Source of the DNA: Saccharina japonica
Taxonomy: Eukaryota; Sar; Phaeophyceae; Laminariales; Laminariaceae
DNA: 64,000 bases
Reading direction: 5' to 3'
Assembly (NCBI GenBank): GCA_008828725.1
Contig: MEHQ01000128.1
Coordinates: forward strand, 791,504-855,503
The translations under genes were made by a program, and so were the position numbers. Shown in pieces: positions 34,646 to 45,651 of this stretch; the stretch's first letter is position 1; each line of letters begins with the position of its first letter. Below the pieces are notes generated by a model that searched no databases, was not told the origin of the DNA, and saw nothing but the letters and a program-made list of their open reading frames with translations.

Positions 34646-36261
34646 TACTTATTTTGTGTTCGAAAGTTTGCGGAGTTCCCCGTCTTTGTATCCGGCTCGG
34701 GGGTGTTTGTGGCGCAAAGGGCGTTACTTGGCATACCGCCGCCACCCAACCAGCCTTGAAGTGCCGCCAATAAGACATACTTTATTAGACAATGAGGCAC
34801 GCCTTATTCACAGGTCTATTTCATAGGTTACGGGACGGTCAAGGCCGGCTAGTCAAGGAGCCAAACCGCGGTCTATTAGTATGCTTTGTTTGATATGGTT
34901 GCACGACACCTGCTCTCACACGTACTGCCTCCAAATCCTTTAGCCAACCTTTAGCCACAAACACCCGCTCATGAGATAGCGCGGTACTTGGGGCAGTGAG
35001 CGTTCTCTCCGATTGCATTTCTGGGATGAACAGATCACAAGGCCTTCCCGCCCCCCCCCGCCGCCGCAAAGTTCTCTCAAGTGGAGAGCCATATTGTAAG
35101 CACCGGGTTGGGACCCAAAAAGAAAGTGATGCGGCCGCTCCAATCGTCCAGTAAGAGCGCACAGCAATACAAGTGGTATCACATGTTGCACCCACTGTGT
35201 CGTACAGCTTATTGCATTGCTGCAGTTTAGGTTTCAAAACAGATCACCAGGTAACCAATGATCATCAGCAGCGCGACCGATGACGCCAGATCTTAAATTG
35301 TTCTTGCTGCCATTTCCGCCTGAATTATCAAACCCGTTGGTGTCATCATGATGCAGCTGCCGAAATAGATGCACTGGACACGTACGGCGAAGGCATTCGA
35401 ACACCGTGTGGGGCTACGGTAGGGGGGTCGCTTTTAAGTCCATTATTTTCAGCGGGTGAGAGCCACTCCGCCGAGTGACCACCGTCGTTCTTCACGGTTT
35501 TCTAAGTCTTAACGCTTTACGTTTTCGAGATATGCACCACCATGGTATGCTTGCTACTCTGCGACAACAGCATGATACACCTGCGTCCAGTTTTGAGTGA
35601 GGTACAGAGCCCCTCGCCCGAGTGGAGTAAACGTGGTAGTGAAAATCAGGCTACCTTCCCTACCGTAGCACCAGTCCACCATGGTTTAGCCGGCACGTCT
35701 GCGCGTTAGTTGTTCACCTCTCACCTCTGTGTGGTTATTCATGCGGGCCTCTCCGAATGGCGTTAACTCCTGCCAGTTCCTCTGCCCAATGCGAACGTCG
35801 TACATCACCAGAGCTTCCACCACCTATTAACCGCATCGCGAACGGTACACGATGGACGAAATTTTGAAGAGGCCCGACGTATATACGTACCCGAACATCC
35901 GAACATCCAGTACGGCCAGTTTTGATTGGTGATTCAATCCGTAAGCCGCCTATAATTGCCTCCTCGTTTAAATGCGCGAAAGCACTAAAAAATATACGCA
36001 TACAGTGTGGATGGGGGTGGATGGAATTAATTAATGAACTACTTGAACTACAGTGTGCGGGTTGATTTATTTCGCAAAATGGGGAGAACAACATGTGATT
36101 TGAAGAGGCCCGAGACATGTGATTTGAAGGGGCCCGAGATACAGTACTGTAGAACGGAAAACATGTATTTTAACATGCACGGGACGGCGGAGAGGGGGGC
36201 TGTTCCGGGCGTTTTCAGCGCGCGATCGGGGTAAATACTGCGGTGTTTCATCTTCCTCCTT
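34646..36261. other. Intron between exons 19 and 20, mostly unassigned
   Basis: A minus-strand frame at about 34839-35237 (132 codons) and one at 35735-36118 are open but show no motif, have no matching splice phase and lie between exons that already join in phase. Positions 35500-35680 hold a dispersed repeat; 36005-36065 has a short inverted match to 47935-48005. Confidence 0.4.
35500..35680. repeat. Dispersed repeat, paired with 58298-58452
   Basis: Shares GTCTTAACGCTTTACGTTTT, CGAGATATGCAC, ACTCTGCGACAACA, GTACAGAGCC(C/A)CTCGCCCGA and ATCAGGCTACC(T/-)CCCCTACC with 58298-58452. The right end resembles family-2 MITE ends. Confidence 0.7.
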
Positions 36262-36552
36262 GAGACGCATGCTGCGGCAGAGGGTGTACTATGTGTGTTC
36301 CAAGGCTTCTCGCTTAAGGAGCTCTGTACTTATAGTACGTAATATATACTACAGTAATACCGAGTCAAAAACTGCTTTCGGAGGGAAATAAGAGTGGTAA
36401 GACTGCTTTTGCCCGATGAAAAATTCTATCTATGATCTAAGTAAACTAATGGACTATATCGCAACACAAGATATTGGGTTAAGGAGCCACGTCATTCCGA
36501 AAACTGTTCAGCCTAAAAGTGTCACTGGGACTACCTCTATCGCAGCACAAGT
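36262..36552 (-). mobile_element. MITE family 1, reverse copy
   Basis: The left end is AGACGCATGCTGCGGCAGAG, with landmarks GCTTAAGGAGCTCTGTAC and ATTGGGTTAAGGAGCC, and right end CTACCTCTATCGCAGCACAA. Intron between exons 19 and 20. Confidence 0.75.
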
Positions 36553-36891
36553 GTTAAGGGAGCGTCACCAGCTAACTGGTGCGTCATAGAGGCCCGCCTA
36601 CAAGAAAAACCTACGTACGAGCATACTTCGCACCATGTACGCACGGTATAGATGTGCTGACACATGGCTACAATAGGGGTGCTACTGTGTCCCGATGATC
36701 CTTGCTCGAGGAGTTCTATACCTCACGCGCTCCCGTTCGTTTCCCATTCAGACAATTTGGATGTGAGGTGTCGAACAAAATACTGTCCCGGGCGCCCCTG
36801 GATGGAGCAATACGTATAGATTTCCGGCACATCAGTACACCGGAGGAGCAGGGGACTCTGCGTTTATTGACATGTTTTTACGGTTGTTTAC

Positions 36892-36996
36892 CTTCAGGTG
36901 TCCTCTGCTGGCGGCGACATGGGCGGGGTTATCTCCTTGCAAGTTCTGCAGGTTGGGGTCCGCTCCACTCTCTAGCAGCGCCTGCACCAGCGCCGC
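36892..36996 (-). CDS. Exon 19: ankyrin repeats 8-9
   Basis: The 35 codons are in phase 0 at both ends (acceptor cacgtcacag|, donor AAG|gtaaac). It reads AALVQALLESGADPNLQNLQ, then GDNPAHVAASRGHLK. The last residues pair with exon 20 (GHLK-VADFLSAS) to finish repeat 9. Confidence 0.92.
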
Positions 36997-37159
36997 CTGT
37001 GACGTGACGAAAAGCGCCGAGAGAGGGACATCGCTTTGTCGGAAACAGTTTGCAACCCCGTGGTCGCTGGCACGGTGGCAAGCTGCGGTCCCAAACTGCT
37101 ATCTACCCATTCGAGATGCACGTGGGGTAACCACCCGTGCTACGTTTTGGCTGGAATTA

Positions 37160-37415
37160 TGACTCATCCTACCGTGTAGGTATGTTGCACTTTCTGGCTC
37201 TTTAGTTTCTGACCGGTTGAGCTCCTCCACACTCAAATTCGTCTGTTTGTGTTAGGACTAGCGCATACAGCGCATACAGCGCGTACGCATGTTGGTCGGG
37301 TTGCGCGATCAAACTTCATCGAAATTCATGTTTCGGGTGCGATATTGAGCTCCTCATGCAAGACGACCTCCAAGCGAACAAGCCACCGCCCCTATAAGGC
37401 GGTATTGCTCTTGAA
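37160..37415. mobile_element. MITE family 2 copy
   Basis: Contains TCCTACCGTGTAGGTATGTT, TTTCTGACCGGTTGAGCTCC, GTTGGTCGGGTTGCGCGATC and GATATTGAGCTCCTCATGCA. It includes a tandem CATACAGCG(C) x3. Confidence 0.65.
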
Positions 37416-37633
37416 GCGTTTCGCGCTGACGCACGGTTCCCCATTCCGGGAGCTACCCATACCACTGCTGCACCTACACACGAGCTACGACAGGGGTATC
37501 ATTTTATAGCTGAAACACTTCTGACTGACTATTAGTATACTCCATACCGTAACCAAGATGTGGCCTACGGTACGGGTGGTGCGTTTTGCTTGTCTGAGTC
37601 TTCTCGCTTGAGGAGCAACATATGTAAAACAAA

Positions 37634-37668
37634 TGAACCTAAGGTTAGGGTTAGGGTTAGGGTTGGAG
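37634..37668. repeat. Interstitial telomere-like repeat (TTAGGG x4)
   Basis: AGGTTAGGGTTAGGGTTAGG followed by GTTGG. Shorter or decayed stretches occur at 52705-52728 (ATAGGGTTAGGGTTAGGGG), 44740-44760 and, as complements, 10383-10450 and 10930-10980. Confidence 0.75.
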
Positions 37669-37944
37669 ACATTTTCCCCACTCGCAACCTCCTCGCCCAA
37701 AAACCGACCTTGGAAAAATATAAAGCTTAATCCCAGGTGGATAGTCCCGCGACTTATGCACACAACGATAAGGCACGCCTTAAAAGGCATGCCTCTTATT
37801 GGGTATAAGGCATGCCTTATTGGGTAGCTCCTAAGCCGAGGAGCCCCGTCAGCCCCAAATACTCGAGGTCAAAAGGTGCTACCCCTATCCTTGCCGCCAT
37901 CTACTGCAGCCCGTGGCCACAAGGTATATAGGGTCGATGGTGGC

Positions 37945-38408
37945 CGACGCGTGCTACCATAAAGGTGGCACTTTTTGGGCATTTTCGTTTTTGAAGGAAG
38001 GCGCTCCTTAACCCAAACTCTTGCTTTGCGATCTGACTTTTGGTATACCAAGGCCATGAGATTCGTTCTTTGGGCCGCAGTTCCCTATTTATCAAATTCG
38101 GTTCTTGGGTAAGGTATAGAGCTATTCAAGTACGTACCGTATGTGGCACTGTATACCACACCCCCTCGGACGGATTTCAACGCTGATTTGCTCGACGACC
38201 GGTCTAGCGCTGACGACCCCGAGCGACCCGTCTACGGAAAGATGTTGACGAGATGCTCCGAAAGCCGTATTTTTCGTTGTCTGTGCCCCCCTGGTTAAGG
38301 AGAAAATGTCTTTGAATTTAACCCCAGGGGGTGTGATATACACTGTCATGTACGGTAAGGAGTACCTCAGAAAATGGCCTGTATGCAGGTGCATCTCTAC
38401 CGTAGCGC
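37945..38408 (+). mobile_element. MITE family 1 copy interrupted by about 180 bp
   Basis: The left end is CCGACGCGTGCTACCATAAA, then CTCCTTAACCCAAACTCTTG. Unrelated sequence (about 38140-38330, including GACCGGTCTAGCGCTGACGA) separates it from the right end CTCTACCGTAGCGCAAGTC. A second insertion appears to have occurred. Confidence 0.6.
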
Positions 38409-38824
38409 AAGTCAGCCCCTTCGTTCACGGTGTTCATGTGCACGCATGGCGATATTTCGAGCCGAAGATCCCTGCGCACGCGCGTGGCAGCCACCGCTCG
38501 CTGAAAATGATTGGGTCCAGGCCAAACGGCCAAACTATGTACCGGCATCGGGCGTAAGAAGCGTGAAAACCAGGCCAAGCCGGCGGTGTTCAGTTCCACA
38601 CGATAGCAGGGCACGAAGGGTTCATGGGACCACTCCTGATTCATCTTCATGTATGTATCGCACATCATGCGTACTGTAATGTTGGAATACTCACATACAC
38701 CAGACTTATCACGATCTAACTGAGATTACCTTGGATATTATTCCGGCCGTCATGATATATCGTTTACTGTAGGATATCTCTACTGTTGCACCGATCCAAC
38801 CCAGCAAACATGTGATACGCTCAT

Positions 38825-39077
38825 GCTTATAGTAGAGGTGCACCATTTTAGTCTTATAAGGGTAGTCACCTAAGGAGCTCCACGCCTCACCCAAAAACCG
38901 ATCCTGGAGGAAAATAAACATGCTCTCCGATGGACAGTCCCCTGGCTTAACCGTACAACGACAGATATTGCAACACAATAATGAATGAAACTCCGACGAT
39001 TTTGGCTTAGGAGCTCGATCATTCAAAAACTATTTCAGTCAAAAAAAGATACAGTACCTCTATCGTAGCACGCGTCA
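38825..39077 (-). mobile_element. MITE family 1, reverse copy
   Basis: Landmarks TAGTAGAGGTGCACCATTTT, CACCTAAGGAGCTCCACGCC, ATTTTGGCTTAGGAGCTCGA and the right end CTCTATCGTAGCACGCGTCA. Intron between exons 18 and 19. Confidence 0.8.
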
Positions 39078-39147
39078 GCCCAGAAAACATGTACTAATAG
39101 GTCGTGCAGATGACACGACTTCCACCAGGCCACATGAGCTAGATCCT

Positions 39148-39290
39148 ACAGATCGTACAGATCGTACAAATCGTACAGATCATACATATCATGCAGATCA
39201 TACATACCATACAGATCATACATATTATTCAGATCATACAGATCTTACAGATCATACAGATCGTACAGATCATACAGATCAGGGGCATAT
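39148..39290. repeat. AGATCATAC tandem repeat
   Basis: About fourteen 10-bp units (CATACAGATCATACAGATCG and variants). It is the reverse complement of the tract at 62445-62580. It lies about 65 bp downstream of exon 18. Confidence 0.85.
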
Positions 39291-39355
39291 CTGCCCTGAA
39301 ATATCTAGACCCCGCAGTAAGGACCGGATCGGTCATCTGTCTGATGTGCACACAC

Positions 39356-39514
39356 CTTCCCCGAATACGCGGCGATGTGAAGGCCAGTGTTTTCCTGGCC
39401 GTCTCTGGCATCAACTTCTACCGACCGTTCCAGCAGCTCTGCCAGCGCTTCGATCTGCCCATCTTGCGATGCCAGGTGTAGAGCCGTTCGCCCCGAGCTA
39501 TCCGTTAGATCCAA
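39356..39514 (-). CDS. Exon 18: ankyrin repeats 7-8
   Basis: The 53 codons are in phase 0 at both ends (acceptor gttgacacag|, donor AAG|gtgtgt). It contains LDLTDSSGRTALHLASQDGQ, IEALAELLERSVEVDARDGQ and ENTGLHIAAYSGK. The intron separating it from exon 17 is only 205 bp, the shortest of the gene. Confidence 0.93.
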
Positions 39515-39719
39515 CTGTGTCAACGACGAGGTGCGCGGTAAACACGTAGGATACGGTCGTAGTCGATGCTTTGGCTGGAAAAACAAGACGACCGCTAATT
39601 GGGCGAACGGGGTTACTGGGTGTACAGCAGTAGCTGCACCTCCCCGTATAGTACGATGATACTATAAGGCACCGCCTCGCAAAGCACAATGCATGCTGTT
39701 CCACCACGCGGGCCCTCAC

Positions 39720-39851
39720 GTTAGCGCCGTAGTCACAGAGGAGGGCCGCCGCGGTTCCATGGTTGGAGATGACGGCGTGCATCAGCGGTGTCCTCCCTGA
39801 ACCGTCGGTGACATCCAGCTGCGCCCCGTGTTGCAATAGGCAGGTCATAAC
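39720..39851 (-). CDS. Exon 17: ankyrin repeats 5-6
   Basis: The 44 codons are in phase 0 at both ends (acceptor cgaacgcag|, donor AAC|gtgagg). It reads VMTCLLQHGAQLDVTDGSGR, then TPLMHAVISNHGTAAALL and CDYGAN, ankyrin consensus throughout. The acceptor and the first bases of the exon are the last unit of a tandem repeat in the preceding intron (see 39838-40330). Confidence 0.92.
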
Positions 39852-40330
39852 CTGCGTTCGAGAAAATGGATAACGAGACAGGTTATCAACTCAAAATGAG
39901 GAACTGGAGGCAGTTGTATCTACAGTAGACACATATCATAATCCGCATTCAGGTAATTAGCGAGGCGGATAATCACATTGAAAACAGTAGCTGCAATACT
40001 GTAGAGAGATAGTGTATATCTAGATGCAGGTTAGAGCCTGCGTGACAGCAAGTAGAGAGGCAGAACACCACATGAATATGAGTAGCTAGAGACAGTTGTA
40101 TATCTAGAGGTAGGTCATCCCCTGCGTTCAAGCAAACAGAGAGGCGGGTCATCACCTGAATACGAGTGCCTACTCTAGAGATAGTTGAATCTACAGTAGA
40201 GGCAGGTCGAAGCCTGCGATCAAGCGAGCAGAGAGGCGGATCACCACCCGAGCATGAACATCTGCAGTACTACTGTGCAATAGAGCAGTTTATGTCTGGA
40301 GACAGGCCATCACCGGCGTTCAAGCAACCA
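39838..40330. repeat. Minisatellite, about 90-bp unit, carrying copies of the exon-17 acceptor
   Basis: Units contain GGCAGGTCAT.ACCTGCGTTC, AAGCAAACAGAGAGGCGG and GACAGTTGTATATCTAGAG. On the transcript strand each unit has a CGAACGCAG-like string; the last one is the true acceptor of exon 17 (ending 39852). Intact CAG copies end at 40038, 40122 and 40214. The copy near 40314 is mutated to CCG. Confidence 0.75.
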
Positions 40331-40925
40331 AATGCATGATTTGTAAAAATCTGCTTTCAGGTATAGTCACGAAGGCAAGTCATCAATATCTGTGATCTAG
40401 ACCTTGAGTTGTGGAAGATATCATCTGCCCGATGTGTGAAACAGACGCGAACTGCGATAGGGGTAATGTACCGTTTTTTGGCCAAAGCACATATTACTGA
40501 CGGGGGAGTTCCTCAAATACGCAACTACCCAATAAGGCATGCCTTATAGATTCATCCCGTTTCTGTTTTACATCGTGATTCGAACAATACTGTATCTACG
40601 ATAGGCAGAGGTTAAGCGCATGGGATTTTGCGGAACTCCAGTCTTGCGCCTTTTCTATCTGACCACGTCGTTTGTGGCTCGACGCGGGTGTGTGGTTGTC
40701 AACCGAAAAATGTTCGCAGGCCATGTAGTTGGCTTACTTTGCCACCCAACTACTACGGAGGGGGGGCATAGTAATACTAGTATATAATCAGAACCCAAGG
40801 TGGACCCAAGACTCATTTATCCCCCTATGTTTACACGAAATATTGGGTTTTGGTTTATATCACTACTATTACTTTTACGCCCCTTCGTATTACTGTACCA
40901 GGTAACAGCTAGCCGCGAATTCCAG

Positions 40926-41115
40926 CCAAGTAATGCCTTATTCACAGTCCAGCCAAGGCATGGGTTACTCACAGTCCAGCCAAGAAATACCTTATTCAGA
41001 GTCCAGCCAAGGCATGCCTTATTCACAGTCCGGCCAAGACATATGCCTTATTCATACTGACAGTCCAGCCAAAGCATGCCTTACTAACAGTCCCGCCAAG
41101 GAATGCCTTGTATGG
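40926..41115. repeat. Minisatellite, about 30-bp unit x 7
   Basis: Units of the form CAGTCCAGCCAAGGCATGCC followed by TTATTCA. Intron between exons 16 and 17. Confidence 0.85.
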
Positions 41116-41439
41116 GTCCCAGTGCTGCATTTGTCTCCACCCACAGTTCGACCCCCCGCAACCGCACGGCGCAGCCCAGTCACCAACCAGACTTAAAAAT
41201 GACAGCAAGTATATATTTATACTTTAATCAGCCACTGTATTTTTTTCCGGCTCGCGCGTCCCACCGAACACCCTCCATCACCGTCACCAGTGCAAGACGT
41301 TTCAGAGTTTAGCCACGTGCCACACGATTCAATGGCTTTCTGTCCCTAGTCACCGCCCTAGTAATAAGGCATGCCTCCTTATTCACATCCCTATGTCAGG
41401 GCCTACACGTATCTCGACAGGCCAACCATGTCACTGTAC

Positions 41440-41513
41440 CTGGTTGACTCCTTTCCCAGCCGCCGAGTGCAGGGGGGTGGTGCCATCCGCTTGGCTCTCG
41501 TTGGGGTTGGCGC
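41440..41513 (-). CDS. Exon 16: ankyrin repeat 4/5
   Basis: The acceptor is acgcttggcag| (phase 1) and the donor CAG|gtacag (phase 0); 24 whole codons. It reads ANPNESQADGTTPLHSAAGK and GVNQ, that is the beta-hairpin of repeat 4 and the first helix of repeat 5 with the TPLHSAA signature. Exon 17 completes repeat 5. Confidence 0.9.
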
Positions 41514-41625
41514 CTGCCAAGCGTCAAGGGGCGAGATCGTTTTCCGATTGCTTCTCTACAGGGCGTGTGTGCTACAATTTTAGGGGTAACATACCGGGGT
41601 AGAGATGGCGTTTATTTTGGCCAGA

Positions 41626-42370
41626 CGCGTGCTAAGATAGGGGTAAACACTTTCTTGGATAATTTTGTTTGTTTGAATGACCTATTAAAGGCTCCCTAAC
41701 ACAAAAATCGTCGGAATGCCATCCTGATTTGTTTGCAATACTCGTATAAGTTTTTTGTTAATCCCTAGACCATGGGAGTTTTTCATCGGGCTTGCACATT
41801 TTATTTTTTCTTGCAATATTGTTTTTACTTAGTGTAGAGTTTACACGCGTGCTACGATAGAGGTAGCTGCAATTTTTGGCTCAAAACATGTTTTTGAATG
41901 AAGGAAAGGGCCTCTTTAACCGAAAATCGTCGGAGTTCCATTTTTTGTGTTGGAACGTTTTTTGTTGTATCCTTAGGCTACGGGGATATCCATAAAGTAG
42001 TTCCTCTGCTTTCCTCCCAAATCAGGTCGTTGGGTGGGGTATAGAGCTCCCTAAGTGAGCACCCTCAGAAAAAAACATGGTGCACGACGCATGCTACGAC
42101 AGAGGTGCTCCATGTTTTTTATTAGCTCCTCACTTGAGGAGCTCCGTACCTGCATACCTGCAGTAGTCACCGAAAAATAGTTTGTTTTGGTGGAAATTGA
42201 AAGTGCTATATACCCGGTGAACAACCCCACCACCTAAACATATTGCAACGCATGAATGAAAGTCCGACGATCTTGGGATAAGGAGAGCGATCGTTCAGAC
42301 AACGTTTTAGCTAAAAAGTGTCACTGGGACTACCTTTATCGTCGCACGCGTCGCACCTCGATCGTAGCAG
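41626..42370. mobile_element. Three MITE family 1 copies in a row
   Basis: A forward copy begins at 41626 (AGACGCGTGCTAAGATAGGG), a second at 41847 (CACGCGTGCTACGATAGAGG), and a reverse copy at 42087 (GACGCATGCTACGACAGAGG) ending at 42355 (TCGCACGCGTCGCACCTCGA). The first loses its right end where the second begins, consistent with insertion at or into an existing copy. Confidence 0.7.
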
Positions 42371-42722
42371 GCGTCATTACTATAGAGATCGGAAACCTCA
42401 GAAAATGTACTGTATGCAGGTGAAATTACTTCGACTGACGGACTGACGAGGAACCATATATACCCCCGATACCGTTGATACATGTGTACGTACGTACTTT
42501 GGTGTTTTCAATAAGAAATGCTGTCCCGGAGTAGACGTGCTGTAGGTTGCGGGGCTCGTCGTCATCGGGCGCACGCGTTCACTCCAGACGAAAAAGTAAG
42601 GACCGTTGGGAATTAATATGAATGTTAAAACTATCCGTATTTGGTTTTAGGTGAGGTATGGAAGATCAGATCCACGTATAGATCACGAAGTGGGGATCGG
42701 TGGTCTGCGCGATGTGCGAAGC

Positions 42723-43135
42723 ACTTACCTAATGGCACCCTAAGACTAAACCTTATCCCGGTGTAAAACACATAAGTACCCTAAGACCAAATCATATCCC
42801 GGTGTGAAACACTTACCCTAAGACTGAACCTTATCCCGGTGTAAGACACTTGCTCTAAAACTAAACCTTATCCCGGTGTGAAAGACTTACGGTACACCCT
42901 AAGACTAAAACTTATCCCGGTGTGAAACACTTACCCTAGGTAGGACTAAACTTATGCCGGTGTAAACCACTCACCCTAAAACTAAACCTTATCCCGGTGT
43001 GAGAATTTTACTATACTAATACTAAAGCTTATCCCGGTGTGAAACACTTATTATGGTGCTCTAAGATTAAAACCTTATCCCGGCGTCAAACCCTTACCCT
43101 AAGACTACTGTACCCTAAGACTAAACCTTACCCCA
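42723..43135. repeat. Minisatellite, about 38-bp unit x 10
   Basis: Units of the form CCCTAAGACTAAACCTTATC + CCGGTGTGAAACACTTA with small indels. Unit length and spacing vary, and there are no unique equal-length spacers, so it is not a CRISPR array. Intron between exons 15 and 16. Confidence 0.88.
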
Positions 43136-43437
43136 ACCGCAGGAGAAAACCCTCGGAATCCTGAAGACGTATTGGGGAGTTGGTGCAGAAAACACCAATA
43201 ATAATATTTTTCTCGTAAGCGGGGCGAGTTTGTAAGCCCTGTCGCCCTCCCTATCCGCCCATTCACCCCACGCAGTAGATGGCTCATCGTTCCCTTGTCT
43301 GAACTAGCGATGAGACGCGTACTACGGTGCGGATAATACACCCAAAAACTGATTTTTGAGGCCAAAAGAGACTGCAACCCGGTGAACTTTCCCATGGAAA
43401 CGAATTATTCAAGCAGCGCATACATGACACCTAGCAA

Positions 43438-43612
43438 GGAACAGGAACTTTCGATCCAGGCTGGAATTCCTATTTAGCCATGGATGCGTTCTGTATCACT
43501 AACTTCAGTATAACGAATCCCGAATTTCTTATTTTTCTGTAAACCCCAGCGAGTCTCGAATTTCGAATTTCTTATATTCCTGTTAACCTCAGCTTGCTTT
43601 TTCTTGTTACTC
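43438..43612. mobile_element. Diverged copy of the 8640-8821 MITE family
   Basis: Contains a GGATGCGTTCTGTATCACTA segment and ACGAATCCCGAATTTCTTAT matching the family middle. The ends are decayed. Intron between exons 15 and 16. Confidence 0.6.
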
Positions 43613-43754
43613 GTCTTCGTAAAGCCCATGTGATGGCACTCCAACGACATTGTACAACATAGAACATTCGGTAGCCCCGTTTGGGGAGCCCTGTCAGAAG
43701 GCCAAACAAAGGCTACCCGTATCCCGTATCTTACCACGCGTCATCATAACACAC

Positions 43755-43834
43755 CTGCCTCAAGAAGGACCCGTACGCAGTCCGGGGCGTCCCCCAATAC
43801 CGCCAAGAACAGCGCGCTTAAGCCAGCATGGTTC
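43755..43834 (-). CDS. Exon 15: ankyrin repeat 4
   Basis: It has acceptor atattccag|, phase 2 in and phase 1 out, and donor GCAG|gtgtgt. Joined to exon 14 it gives GANADAR-NHAGLSALFLAV, then GDAPDCVRVLLEAG, a standard ankyrin repeat. The codon completed at the 14/15 junction (AG+G) and the one completed at 15/16 (G+GC) both restore consensus residues, strong evidence for this splicing. Confidence 0.9.
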
Positions 43835-43975
43835 CTGGAATATTTACAGCGCGACCACACGGAAAACAAACAGGGTCGGGCTCGGAACACACCTGAGTAT
43901 TTGTCCCGCTTGTTTTTGTTTTGTTGTCCGCGAGGATAGCCGATAGTCAGGGAGAGGGGTTTCCACTGGAGGGGT

Positions 43976-44060
43976 GCGTACCACTCTGGGCGTAAATATA
44001 AAGACCGGTTTGTCTTCCTATCAATGCACAAACGGCCCTTATATTAAAGCCCAGAGTGGC
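43976..44060. repeat. Compact hairpin with CCACTCTGGGC arms
   Basis: TACCACTCTGGGCGTAAATA at the left pairs with TTATATTAAAGCCCAGAGTG at the right, with further pairing inward (ACCGGTTTGT / ACAAACGGCC). The stem is about 32 bp with a short loop, in the intron between exons 14 and 15. Confidence 0.65.
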
Positions 44061-44162
44061 ACGGAAGAGGTTGCAGTGAAGGCAGAGGCAAGTTTTGACA
44101 TTTTCTTGGCTCGGAGTGATAGAGAGAGACTTTGAGCACTGCAGCAATAGAGGACATTCGAT

Positions 44163-44450
44163 TCACCTTAAGTCGGACGCTTGCTATGATAGAGGTATAC
44201 CGTTATTTGGCTGAATAGTTTTTTTGAATGATCTAATAGTATGCTCCTTAACCCAAAATCTTTGGAGTTTCATCATTCTAGTGTTGCAACACTTTTCACA
44301 GTATATTTAGGTCATGATATTGTCCCTCGGGTAGCACTTTCGTCCTCCTCCAAAATAAGTGTTTAGACTACTGCAGGTATAGAGGCATACAGCTCCTCAA
44401 GTGAGGAGCTCAGACAAAAACATGGCGGACCTCTATCGTAGCATGCATGG
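44163..44450 (+). mobile_element. MITE family 1, forward copy
   Basis: The left end is GGACGCTTGCTATGATAGAG, then CTCCTTAACCCAAAATCTTT, TTGTCCCTCGGGTAGCACTT and AAGTGAGGAGCTCAGACAAA, with right end CCTCTATCGTAGCATGCATG. Intron between exons 14 and 15. Confidence 0.8.
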
Positions 44451-45651
44451 TCGGTCTCCAGGGAACATGTATACGAAGCAGTACGATACTTTCACGGGGG
44501 GGAAACATACATACAGCAACAAAAACGAACAGTCATGGTTATGTCATCTCGGTGGGTGTCATCATGGTTGTGTCAGTGGGATGGGTTTCCGCAACAGCAA
44601 GGCACATCGCGTCTATACCACTAGAAGCTTACAAATCATTCGATGCGATTGTACAATGGGTGATGTACTACTATGTGCGAGACAAAAGGAACAACACTAA
44701 CCAATGGTTGATTTTGGTCTGATCTGATTGGCTTAGCCTTAGGGTTAGGTTTAGGATTAGTGATTATTCGTCCTGCACACAGCCAGTGGCCCTCAACCAT
44801 TCTCTCGAATACATGGTGAGCGCACCCCTCGTCTTTGCGTAACCTATACGCCGAGCTGTCTCAAGATTCAAGACGCGGCGCTGGTGTGCCTTTAGGTCGG
44901 CCCACGGCGCCAGACAAGGCACTATCTACGAGATATGATACTCCTCACACCGCACCCAACAACCATCTCCGGCAAAAGTTGTAAGCTAAGCCCGGTAATC
45001 AATCTACCACTATGAACCATAACACAAGGACCGTTTGTGCTATGATATTTCGCGTCAGAGTGGTACACGTTCTGCGATAGCGAGGGTAGAACTGTTTTAT
45101 TTCTTTCTGGGGCAATATATCGTGACTGATGAGGCTTCTGCTCTTAGAAACTCCCCACTAAGGCACACGCCTTTTACAAGGCATGCCTTATCGGTGGCGT
45201 TACAGGCCTATGCCTTGGGATTGCGCATCGGGTTGAGCGTGCATTATTTTTGTGTTGAAGCCAGTGTTTTGGTGGGACAAAGAGCTTGTCCAGTAAGGAG
45301 CCCCATAAACCTTCAGATGTGCATGCTCTACAGTAGCATCAAACGGACGCTGCTGTTAAAACACACATCGGATCCTGAAAGATCGGGGGGATTTTAAGTA
45401 CAGGCCTAAGTAGAGGCCTAAGTAGAGGGTCTCCGCCAGTCCAAACGCATGGCCTCAGAAGTATTCCTGTTGGCACAAATAGTAATACTACATACAGCGC
45501 ATGCAATCTCCACCTTTTGCATCTACATTCTTCGCCCCCCTGACCAGCGTTTCTGTCCATTGCCACGACATCCTGTACTTAATTAGAACATTCAGGGTTC
45601 CTGTTTATTGCTACGATGACCTGCACTAAAATAGCGCATATAAACCCCCAC
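44451..45651. other. Intron between exons 14 and 15, no gene seen
   Basis: Contains a TTAGGGTTAGGTTTAGGATT fragment near 44740 and a GGCATGCCTTATCGG-type fragment near 45178. Nothing else is recognised. Confidence 0.4.

Noticed and set aside
34690..34780. Minus-strand open stretch containing a QTPPSRIQRRGTPQ-like sequence, a possible IQ exon
   Set aside because: Exons 19 and 20 already join in phase and complete an ankyrin repeat. No splice sites here match that phase.
34839..35237. Minus-strand open frame of 132 codons
   Set aside because: It has no motif, includes a poly-C stretch and has no fitting splice sites; it lies inside an intron defined by two well-supported exons.
42723..43135. 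Direct repeats resembling a CRISPR array
   Set aside because: The repeats are nearly contiguous with indels and there are no unique spacers of constant length; the DNA is eukaryotic.
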